Below, piece by piece: positions 30,144 to 39,600 of a stretch of DNA of 64,000 bases (the first letter of the stretch is position 1; each line of letters begins with the position of its first letter). The stretch is from Candidatus Poseidoniales archaeon (GTDB lineage Archaea; Thermoplasmatota; Poseidoniia; Poseidoniales; Thalassarchaeaceae). Location: assembly GCA_012964335.1 (NCBI GenBank), contig DTUF01000024.1:62001-126000 (forward strand). The letters are read 5' to 3'. The notes beneath the pieces were generated by a model, which searched no databases, was not told the DNA's origin, and saw nothing but the letters and a program-made list of their open reading frames with translations. The translations under genes and the position numbers were made by a program.

Positions 30144-30917
30144 ATGGTCGAAGTGAAATTCGAAAATGTAACGAAGAAATATGATGATGGTACTGTCGCT
30201 GTGAATAAATTGAATCTAACCGTTCATGATGGTGAATTTTTGGTTCTAGTTGGGCCGAGTGGCTGTGGTAAGTCAACTAGTCTGAGAATGCTTGCTGGAC
30301 TAGAAGATGTTACTGAAGGACAAATCACCATTGATGGGAATGTAGTCAATGACTTGGCACCGGGTGCTCGTGATGTGGGAATGGTATTCCAAGGATACGC
30401 ACTTTATCCACACATGACTGTTTCAGAAAATCTATCCTTTGGCTTAAGGATGGCAAAAGGGGATGATAAACTATCTAAAGATGAAATTCAAGTAAGGATT
30501 GATGACGCGGCGAGTTTACTCGGATTGACTGAACAACTTGACAAGAAACCAAAGGAATTGTCTGGTGGACAGCGCCAACGAGTGGCTCTAGGCAGAGCAT
30601 TGGTTAGACGCCCGAAAGTCCTGCTAATGGACGAGCCACTATCAAATCTTGACGCTGATTTGAGAAATCAGATGCGGACTGAAATCCGGCGCCTACATGA
30701 TGAATTAGGGACAACAACGGTTTATGTTACGCATGACCAGATTGAAGCGATGACATTAGCCGATAGAATCGCGATAATGGATGGCGGTGAATTACAACAG
30801 CACGCACCACCCCTAACCGCTTACAATGAACCGGCAAACGATTTTGTGAAGGGATTCTTGTGTAAGCATATAGACGAAATAGTTGAAACAGCGAACAATA
30901 TCTTCCAGCAGGAGTGA
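30144..30917 (+). CDS. MalK/UgpC-type ABC ATPase lacking the C-terminal TOBE/regulatory domain (257 aa)
   Basis: [72 protein letters not shown]; ends soon after the [12 protein letters not shown] boundary. Confidence 0.93.
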   Translation: MVEVKFENVTKKYDDGTVAVNKLNLTVHDGEFLVLVGPSGCGKSTSLRMLAGLEDVTEGQITIDGNVVNDLAPGARDVGMVFQGYALYPHMTVSENLSFGLRMAKGDDKLSKDEIQVRIDDAASLLGLTEQLDKKPKELSGGQRQRVALGRALVRRPKVLLMDEPLSNLDADLRNQMRTEIRRLHDELGTTTVYVTHDQIEAMTLADRIAIMDGGELQQHAPPLTAYNEPANDFVKGFLCKHIDEIVETANNIFQQE

Positions 30918-30923
30918 GACTCA

Positions 30924-33656
30924 ATGCGCAAGGCGACTTTGTTGGTGATTCTGCTAATCATCGCCTCATTACCAAGCCCAGCGACAGCAGATGAAAATCC
31001 AGTTCGACAACGCTCAAACATGACTGAATTTACTTGGGTAGGTTCAGCAACAACAGTGCAAGTTTCAGGTGAATGGGATGATTGGCAAGTCCGTACAGAT
31101 TTAGTAGAGAATAACGGGTCTTGGATTGTTGAACTCAGTCTTAATCCTGGTATGTATTGCTACAAACTTATCATTGATAATAATTGGATTTTTGACCCTG
31201 CCGAGCCATATCGCGGTTATTGTGGGTCATTTGAGAATAGCATTGTTCGAGTACCTGATGCTTCAATCCCGATGTTCACTCATGAAATTAATAATCAAGA
31301 TTTAACTATCTACTGGCATGCCGGAACCAGCGGCGGTGCACCTGAATATACTCCATCTGCTCTGACTAACAGCTCGTGGGATGCTCAGACATGGACATGG
31401 AGCCTTGACCTGTCAAACCTACCTGATGGAAAGAATACTCTACACATCAACGGAGAGGATGTTGATGGAAATATAGCCGATGATTTGTTACTACCATTTT
31501 GGAATGGACCACAAGCAGATTTCGTTTGGGAAGATGCCCTCATTTACATGATAATGACCGATCGGTTTGTCAACGGTAACAATTCAAATGACCCACTTTT
31601 TGTCAACGGCAACTCAACGGGCGCTGCCCAAGGCGCTGATTGGATGGGGGGGGATTTCGCCGGCATTACTCAGATGATTCACTCAGGACATTTCACAAAT
31701 CTTGGAGTTAATGCACTATGGTTGACCCCTTTCAACTCAGCAGCAAATGGCACCGGCTCAAGTTCAGATGGGCAACACGAAGTTTCAGCCTACCATGGAT
31801 ATTGGCCTGTTGAACCCCGTGGAATTGATTCACGATTAGGGACTGAAGCAGAGTTGCATGAATTAGTGGATGCTGCACATGATGCTGGAATTCGCATAAT
31901 GGGTGATTTTGTTGTAAATCACGTGCATGAAGACCACCCTTACTACTCCAATAACCCTGAGTGGTTCAACCAAGGTTGTCTATGTGGTTCTGAAAATTGT
32001 GACTGGACTGAACACCGCCTTGACTGCTTGTTCAGTTCATACATGCCAGATGTCAATTGGCGTGAGAGGAACGCTAGTGAACAATTCATTTCTGATGTGA
32101 TATGGTGGATGGAAACATTTGACCTTGATGGTGGACGAATAGATGCTGTCAAGCATGTTGAAGACCTTGCGATTACTAATCTAGCAGTACGCATCAATGA
32201 GAGATTTGAAACGGCTGGAACCGATTATTATCTGAAAGGTGAAACAGCCATGGGATGGGCTGGCCACAACTTGAATGACAATGCCAATGAGTATGGAACA
32301 ATCAACAATTACATTGGGCCAAATGCACTTGATGGACAAGCTGACTTTGTTCTCTATCATGCGGTAGTAGACAATGTATTCACCTCAGGTAATATGGATT
32401 ATGCGCATTTGGATTACTGGACTGCTCGAAGCCAGGACCAATATGTTGAAGGTGCAATAATGGTGCCTTTTGTCGGTAGTCATGATGTACCACGATTCAC
32501 AAGCCGAGCAGATACTGGCACATCGGATGCTTGGAATCAATGGGTTGAGGATGGCTTACCAGGTCAACCGGGAATTGATGGACCATACCAAACTGCTTTA
32601 CAGGCTTACACGTGGCTACTTACAACGCCAGGTTCAGCCATGATTTACCAAGGGGATGAATATGGTGAATTTGGTGGGGCCGACCCTGACAATCGGCATA
32701 TGTGGCGTAACATATCTAATCACAATTCGCGGGAAAACTCAATTATGGAAAATATCAGTGCAATCGGTCAATTGAGGTTTAATTCAGATGCACTTCGCCG
32801 AGGTACATACGCATCCCTATCCAACGGAACAGATACGATCGCTTGGTCGATGACAACTGAATCCGACCAAGCGGTGATTGCTATGAATCGTGGCACCACA
32901 TCTGCAGAATTCAACCTGTTACTGGATTGGGTTGCAAACGATTCACTAAACGGCATTGTGATGAGTGATGAACACGAATTCACCCTACCTCCACATAGCG
33001 TTGCTATCTTCTTCCCTGAAAATGAAAACATCACAACACCCCCTGTTGAAGGGTGCACAGATGCTAATGCAACAAACTTTGACCCCCTCGCTGAAATTGA
33101 TGATGGAACCTGTGAATACCAGGAACCACCACAAGAAGGTTGCACCGATTCAACTGCTACGAATTATGATTCACTTGCCGAAATTGATGATGGCTCATGT
33201 GAATATGAGGAGCCACCCCAAGAGGGTTGTACCGATGCTGAAGCAATTAATTTTGATATTCTAGCAGAGGTTGATGATGGCACATGTGAATATAGTAATC
33301 CAGACCCTGATGACAATTCAAGCAATGATACAGGGAATCAAACCGATAACCAAACAGGTAACCAAAACTCAACTAATTCAACTGATGATAATACTGAGGA
33401 TGTAAATACATCATGCATTACACCTGATGGAACCACTTACGAGGATGGTGAAACGTGGGGAAAAACTTGCAATACATGCAGTTGTGAGAATGGAGAAATA
33501 ATTTGCACTACGGAGGTATGCGATTCAACAATTGATGACCTTGAAAGAACGCAGGGTGGATTTAGTTTCCTTACTGGAGCGGCAATAGGATTCATTATAC
33601 TCATAGTGTTTGCAATCGGGGCTGTTTTAATCATCACTCAGAGTCGTCGTGACTGA
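30924..33656 (+). CDS. Secreted, TM-anchored GH13 alpha-amylase with N-terminal CBM48-like domain, three GCTD repeats and a VWC-like Cys-rich module
   Basis: VQVSGEWDDWQV...PGMYCYKLIIDNNWIFDPAEPY; GH13 motifs GDFVVNHVHEDH, DGGRIDAVKHVE, PFVGSHDVPRF; GCTD...CEY x3; C-terminal TM GFIILIVFAIGAVLIITQSRRD. Confidence 0.93.
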   Translation: MRKATLLVILLIIASLPSPATADENPVRQRSNMTEFTWVGSATTVQVSGEWDDWQVRTDLVENNGSWIVELSLNPGMYCYKLIIDNNWIFDPAEPYRGYCGSFENSIVRVPDASIPMFTHEINNQDLTIYWHAGTSGGAPEYTPSALTNSSWDAQTWTWSLDLSNLPDGKNTLHINGEDVDGNIADDLLLPFWNGPQADFVWEDALIYMIMTDRFVNGNNSNDPLFVNGNSTGAAQGADWMGGDFAGITQMIHSGHFTNLGVNALWLTPFNSAANGTGSSSDGQHEVSAYHGYWPVEPRGIDSRLGTEAELHELVDAAHDAGIRIMGDFVVNHVHEDHPYYSNNPEWFNQGCLCGSENCDWTEHRLDCLFSSYMPDVNWRERNASEQFISDVIWWMETFDLDGGRIDAVKHVEDLAITNLAVRINERFETAGTDYYLKGETAMGWAGHNLNDNANEYGTINNYIGPNALDGQADFVLYHAVVDNVFTSGNMDYAHLDYWTARSQDQYVEGAIMVPFVGSHDVPRFTSRADTGTSDAWNQWVEDGLPGQPGIDGPYQTALQAYTWLLTTPGSAMIYQGDEYGEFGGADPDNRHMWRNISNHNSRENSIMENISAIGQLRFNSDALRRGTYASLSNGTDTIAWSMTTESDQAVIAMNRGTTSAEFNLLLDWVANDSLNGIVMSDEHEFTLPPHSVAIFFPENENITTPPVEGCTDANATNFDPLAEIDDGTCEYQEPPQEGCTDSTATNYDSLAEIDDGSCEYEEPPQEGCTDAEAINFDILAEVDDGTCEYSNPDPDDNSSNDTGNQTDNQTGNQNSTNSTDDNTEDVNTSCITPDGTTYEDGETWGKTCNTCSCENGEIICTTEVCDSTIDDLERTQGGFSFLTGAAIGFIILIVFAIGAVLIITQSRRD
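33051..33293 (+). repeat. Three tandem 29-aa (87-bp) repeats GCTDxxAxNFDxLAEIDDGTCEY
   Basis: GCTDANATNFDPLAEIDDGTCEYQEPPQE / GCTDSTATNYDSLAEIDDGSCEYEEPPQE / GCTDAEAINFDILAEVDDGTCEY. Confidence 0.9.
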
Positions 33657-35280
33657 ATAATTCATAGAAATGCACGTAATCTGAAATCATCCTTGCACCT
33701 GTGAATCTAGCACTTGTCGCAATTGCTGCTCGCATGAGATGAGCCCATCTTTGCTCTCCAACCGACCAAGCCTGCAAGATCTCATTTTCTAGCACTGAGT
33801 AAAGTGAATTTACATCTCTCTGGTCATCGCGCTCATCCTCAGCCTTTCCAATAGCCCAGCCATTAACCCCATGTTCACAGGCTTCTGGCCACCATCCGTC
33901 TAAAATTGAGAAGTTCGGAACCCCATTCATTGCCGCCTTCATACCACTGGTCCCCGAAGCCTCCATTGGGCGAACCGGGTTGTTCAACCAAATATCGACA
34001 CCACCGGTCATTGCAAGACCGGTAGCCATTGAATAATCCTCCAAGAATGCAACTGGTATCTCATCTGAAATCTGTTCAGCACCAGCAAAGATGTCGCGAA
34101 TTAGTTGTTTTCCCCCCTCATCCCTAGGGTGGGCTTTACCAGCGAAAACAAACTGAATCTTGCCTGCTCCAATCGCTCTTAGTCTCTCTAAATCACTGAA
34201 CACTAAATTTGCTCTTTTGTAGGTTGCAAAGCGCCGGGCAAAACCAATTGTCAAGCGATCTTCATGCAGCTCAACACCTGTGCTCACATGCACTAGGTCA
34301 CGCAAAACTGCTCTCGCTTGTTGGCGTGCTGAAATCAAATCAGCATCAGGTATTTTCCCAGCATGTGCCAAGATTGCTGGGTCATTACGCCAGCCATGCA
34401 AATACTCATCAAAGATTTCCTTCATAGGAGGAGTTGTCCAAGTAAGGTGGTGAACTCCATTGGTTATGGGTTCAATGTGCGTTCCTTCAAACATTGTAGA
34501 AGCCACCCAAGCATTTAGGTTAGATACAGCATTCACTTGACCTGCCAAAGCGATTGCAAGATGACTCATTGAACATGATTCTTGGCACCCATCAATGGTA
34601 CGTACATTTTCGGGTAATAAATTGCCAATCACATCTTCTACATCCTCCCAAGCAAATCGATCGTGACCTGCAGGAACGGGGGTATGAGTTGTAAACAATG
34701 TTCGTCTTGACAACTCAGCGAGAGTCCATCCTTGAGATATCATCTCTAGAGCAGCAAATGTACAATGCCCTTCGTTGAGATGTAATCCTTTCAACGGCCA
34801 CTCTCCAATGGCCTTTAGGACTCTAATACCCCCAACACCAAGCAGATATTCTTGCCGTAGTCTTGTAGAATCATCACCGCCATAAAGTCGATTTCCTAAA
34901 GCGGCATGCTCAGGTTTGTTCAAGTCATGCCTAGTGTCAATAAAATATACAGGAACCACATGACCACTAATTCCAGTTACATGAGTAACCCAGACGCGAG
35001 CATTTAGAGTGGTGCCATCTAATGGCAAAGCCAATTCAATACCTGTATCTGTGAGGTGTTCTGAAGGGTCAATTTCGGGGTAAGTTTCAGACTGATTCCC
35101 CTCAGCATCGAGGTGTTGTCTACCGTATCCCTCGCGATAAAGTAGAGTTACAGCGACTAGGTCTACTTCCCCATCAGCAGCTGACTTTACATGGTCACCT
35201 GCGAGCACGCCAAGCCCACCAGAATAGGTGTGAAGGTCAGACCATAGCCCAATCTCTGCCGAGAAGTATGCGACTACCAT
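33634..35280 (-). CDS. Alpha-glucan phosphorylase (GT35, short archaeal/bacterial form)
   Basis: VVAYFSAEIG...YSGGLGVLAGDHVKSAAD...HLNEGHCTFAALE...TTHTPVPAGHDRF...ITNGVHHLTW...GFARRFATYKRANL...FAGKAHPRDEGGKQLI...WLNNPVRPMEASGTSGMKAAMNGVPNFSILDGWW. Confidence 0.95.
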   Translation of the reverse strand: MVVAYFSAEIGLWSDLHTYSGGLGVLAGDHVKSAADGEVDLVAVTLLYREGYGRQHLDAEGNQSETYPEIDPSEHLTDTGIELALPLDGTTLNARVWVTHVTGISGHVVPVYFIDTRHDLNKPEHAALGNRLYGGDDSTRLRQEYLLGVGGIRVLKAIGEWPLKGLHLNEGHCTFAALEMISQGWTLAELSRRTLFTTHTPVPAGHDRFAWEDVEDVIGNLLPENVRTIDGCQESCSMSHLAIALAGQVNAVSNLNAWVASTMFEGTHIEPITNGVHHLTWTTPPMKEIFDEYLHGWRNDPAILAHAGKIPDADLISARQQARAVLRDLVHVSTGVELHEDRLTIGFARRFATYKRANLVFSDLERLRAIGAGKIQFVFAGKAHPRDEGGKQLIRDIFAGAEQISDEIPVAFLEDYSMATGLAMTGGVDIWLNNPVRPMEASGTSGMKAAMNGVPNFSILDGWWPEACEHGVNGWAIGKAEDERDDQRDVNSLYSVLENEILQAWSVGEQRWAHLMRAAIATSARFTGARMISDYVHFYELFSHDDSE

Positions 35281-35334
35281 GGGTACACCCGATTGAAATC
35301 AGTCATATCATATCTCCTTACAATCTCAAATAAT

Positions 35335-36624
35335 TCAACTATTGAACTGATTATGATTCCGCTTTGATTGCGATACCATTTCGGAAAACCGAATGACCGT
35401 TTCTGCATCTATTTCCGGCCATTGAAATTGCCAAGACCAATTTCCTGATTTAGTGCCTGGCGTATTCATTCTAGCTTCGCTACCCAACCCCATAACATCT
35501 TGAAGAGGAATAATAGCAAGAGTTGCGGGTGAATTCAAGGCCTCCTGAATCAAATCCCGAACAGGTTTTCCCCCCCAGCCAACTGTGGTATCATTGTCGT
35601 GAGTCCCAGTATAGACTACCATGTCCTCCGTATGGTTCTCAGGATTGTGAGGATTGTCAACGTCATCATTGGCGAAGTGCAAGACTGCCATACCGGATAT
35701 CCCATTTTCCTTTCTCAATTCGACAACTGATTGTGGAATGATTCCCAAATCTTCGGCGACAATTTTCTCCGCTGGTGCAACCTCAAGAATAGCCTCAAGA
35801 AGTTCTGTTTGCGGCCCTTGAACCCACTGGCCATTCTTGGCAGTTGGGTGATGAGCCGGAATCTCCCATGCTGAATCTAAGGCACGAAAATGGTCTATTC
35901 TAACTAGGTCGAACATCTCGAATATACGCGCTGTGCGTGCTTTCCACCAAGCGAAATCTTCTTCGCGGTGTGCATCCCAATCATACAGCACTGTACCCCA
36001 CTTTTGCCCATCAGGTGAGAAGTAGTCAGGTGGGACTCCTGCGACCACCGAGGGTGCCCCACTAGCCTCAAGTTTGAACAAATGTTGGTTTGCCCAGACA
36101 TCCGCTGAATCATGGGCTACAAAGAAAGGCAAATCTCCGAACAGGCTGACCCCACATTCATCAGCTGTGTTGCGTAGTTGACCCCAATCAACATTGATAA
36201 TGAATTGCTCTTCCATCCATCTACTCATTGAACCAGACAACTCATCAATAATTTCCTCAATAGCCTCTGGTTCTCTGTCCCTAAGAGGGGCTGGCCACTG
36301 AGTCCATGGCAAGCCATCTAACTGGTGTTTCAAAACCTCAAACAGTGCATAGTCCTCCAGCCAGTGGCGGTTTTTCTCAACCCACTTCTCTACATACTCG
36401 TAATCCAAGCGATAATGCATTTCTTGGTCACGAAATCCAACCCAAACGGCAAATGCCGAATGCGATGCGTATGGTGACCCATGTTCATCGGGAGGTGTGA
36501 GTGGCAACATCTGCCATACGGTGCAACCAAGGTCGCCAAGCAATCTACAGAATTGATGTGCATCTCCCCCTAAAGTTCGCGAAGGAAGCGAGGTAAGATG
36601 ACATAGAATACCTGCTCGTCGCAT
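35335..36624 (-). CDS. malQ: 4-alpha-glucanotransferase (GH77)
   Basis: MRRAGILCHLTSLPSRTLGGD...QMLPLTPPDEHGSPYASHSAFA...LFGDLPFFVAHDSADVWANQ...VRIDHFRALDSAWEIP...VAEDLGIIP...YTGTHDNDTTVGW. Start set at internal ATG 36624; the listed ORF extends to 36702 over the divergent gene. Confidence 0.93.
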   Translation of the reverse strand: MRRAGILCHLTSLPSRTLGGDAHQFCRLLGDLGCTVWQMLPLTPPDEHGSPYASHSAFAVWVGFRDQEMHYRLDYEYVEKWVEKNRHWLEDYALFEVLKHQLDGLPWTQWPAPLRDREPEAIEEIIDELSGSMSRWMEEQFIINVDWGQLRNTADECGVSLFGDLPFFVAHDSADVWANQHLFKLEASGAPSVVAGVPPDYFSPDGQKWGTVLYDWDAHREEDFAWWKARTARIFEMFDLVRIDHFRALDSAWEIPAHHPTAKNGQWVQGPQTELLEAILEVAPAEKIVAEDLGIIPQSVVELRKENGISGMAVLHFANDDVDNPHNPENHTEDMVVYTGTHDNDTTVGWGGKPVRDLIQEALNSPATLAIIPLQDVMGLGSEARMNTPGTKSGNWSWQFQWPEIDAETVIRFSEMVSQSKRNHNQFNS

Positions 36625-36683
36625 GAACGGCCTACGGCCGTTGCGACCATAATGTTTTGATGTGCCGTCAACTGCCAATTCTG

Positions 36684-39600
36684 ATGAAGCGTCATTCAGC
36701 ACTCATTTCACTTCTGTTGGTGATGACTCCACTGCTTGGCATTATCAGCAGCGCTGCTACACCTGACGACATTACCATTGATGGTGACCTCTCAGAATGG
36801 GACTCAGACACGCTAGTAGATATTGATTCAAATTCGTCGGTACCTTTCAGAATGACATGGAATGATACTCATCTGTTCTTTGCATGGCAAGAAACTGATT
36901 GGGCAAGTGTAAATGAAGGGGCTGACCTATTCATTTATCTGAATACTACTGAAGGTGGAAGCCCTCTGTCAAAAGAGTGGTCTCTTTCACAGACCTTACC
37001 GTTTGCAGCAGACTTTGCTTTCGTGATTGAGGATTCATCATATTTCTCTTTACAAACCTACAATGGCTCAGCATGGGTTGCAGCCGACCAAACTGACGTT
37101 ACCGCATTTGTTGGCTGGTCAGGTAATACAAATACAGAGATTTCCATACCTTGGAATAACATTGGGTCCCCCACCAGTCTAGCAGTTATTGTCTGGTCGC
37201 AGTGGCAGGATGAAGGCAATGTCTGGACTTCATTCCCATCTGAAAATCCCGCTAGCAATGATGGTGCAGAAACCTTCACGTACGCATATGTAATTGCAGA
37301 CCGCACAGTTGACCAAACACCTGGATACACTCCAGTTGTTGATTTTTCTGGAACCGTGGAAAAAATGGACGATGCTCTGAACTTAGCAATCGTTTTCCAC
37401 CAGCATCAACCGTACTACAAAAACAAGTTAACTGGTATGATTGAGATGCCCTGGGTAAGGGTTCATGGCATGACCGAATACGTCGATTCCCCCGGTATTT
37501 TGGCCCAACACCCCGGCACAAAAGTGACCTATAATTTAGTACCATCCTTTGTTGAACAACTCGTTGAATACCACCGAGACGGGACTGCTGATGTTCATAC
37601 TGACTTCGCTCGGAGATACTGGCCAGTTGATGTGAATGGGACGGTGACTGACTATCCAAATGCCACCTCACTAGAATTACACACCATGCAATTTCAATCA
37701 TTTTGGAATTCCGGATGGATTTACAATGTGTCAGCAGAAGATTCTGAGTTAGGATGGCTGTATCCAGCCGCTTCTCGCTATTCTGAGATTTATGGGATGA
37801 CTCTGCATAATCTGAAACCAGCAACTATCATGGATGATACACTGTTATCACCTCAAGATTTTCTTGATTTACAGGTTCTTTGGTATTTATTCCAGTTCTC
37901 GCCTGACTACGTGTTAGGCGAATATCAATCGATTGAGGATTCCACTGCAAGCGGACGACCGGCTCATTACAATCAGACTCTAAAATTACTATATGAGCAG
38001 AATGGTGACTATACACCAGCTGATTTGTCATTTGTTTTAGCAACCCAACAAGCCCATTTGGCTAATGTGTTGCCGATGTATTCTGCTTTAGCACAAAGCG
38101 GTCAAGTTGAATTGACTACTACACCTTACTACCATCCAATAATGCCACTTCTAATGATGGATGGATGGACTTTTGAAGATGGTATCCGGGTCAACAAAGA
38201 TTCCTGGACTGATGATGTCGCTAGCCAACTTGATAATGGCATGGATTTATTTGAGCAGGAATTGGGATTCCGCCCATCAGGAATGTGGCCATCAGAACAA
38301 GCGGTATCTCCAGCAATGGTTCAACCGGTTTCGGATGTAGGAATTCAATGGATGGTGACTGATGAAGTAAATTTGGCTGAGTCAACTATTGCTGGTGGTG
38401 CCACCATTGATACCAACATCGCATCTAATTTAGCAATCCCATGGATTGCAACCGGATTAGGAGATGATGGCACCTCAACCGGAAGCGGAGGCGGGGGTGA
38501 AGTTGCTGTCATATTTCGTGACCGCGTTATTTCAGACCGCATCGCCTTTCAATATGGATCTATGACTCCAGCTGCCGCAGTTTCAGATTTCATCGCCTAC
38601 ATAGATAATGTCCGTGCCCAACTACTTGCAGAAGGAAAAGACCCTAGTGAGCACCTTCTAACCGTTGCACTGGATGGTGAAAACTGGATGTTCATGTCAG
38701 AATTTCAACACCAAGATGGTGGACGACCATTCATGGACGAATGGTATGGGAGGCTTGCCAGCCATCCATCAATAGTAACTACAACACCAAGTGAATTCCT
38801 AGAAAAGAATCTCACACTCCCCCGAATTGAAACAATAGGTACTGGTTCATGGATAGATGGAACTCTTTCCACTTGGGCAGGGGAAGCAGAAGAGAGCCTC
38901 GGATGGCAACGCCTGGTAGAAGCACGCCAAGCACTGGTTGCATTTGAGGAAACTAACCCAACTCATTCCGGGCTCAATGCGGCTTGGGAATCACTCTACA
39001 TCGCGGAGGGAAGTGACTGGTTTTGGTGGTACGGATTGGACCAAGACAGTGGATATGATGAATTATGGGACACACTTTTCAAAGTACATCTTTCCAATAT
39101 TTACCGAGCAATTGGGCTTGAGTTACCCCCATACTTGCAAGACTTGTGGACTAACCCTGCAGTACCCGCCCTACCAAATACTGGGGTAATTGAGCCGATG
39201 ATAGACGGAATTGCACTTCCAGGTGAATGGGATGGTGCGGCTAAATACGATGCATCTAGTGTTGATGGCGGCACCCTAGATATTGCCTCATTCTATCTTG
39301 GGTATGATACATCTAATGTTTATGTGAGGGTTGATATGGAATCTACTCCAGACTTCTTTGAAGTTGTCGACATGGACTGGGCTCCAGATTTGTCAATTTA
39401 CTTTATGCAACCAAATGCAATCAATTTCAACGAAGTTGAAACTAATTTTAGAACTTATTATGGCAATGAGATTTTGGGATTCCCAGCAAAGAAAATGATT
39501 TCATTTGACTTCAACCAGTTGCGAGCAGATGGGAAAGGAAAATGGAACTTATTTGATGCTCAAGGAAAGATTGGTGATAATGAACAGTGGTCACTTTCGG

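Noticed and set aside
37276-37824. 182-aa minus-strand ORF inside GH57
   Set aside because: Antisense to the GH57 catalytic region containing HQHQPYYKN; no domain.
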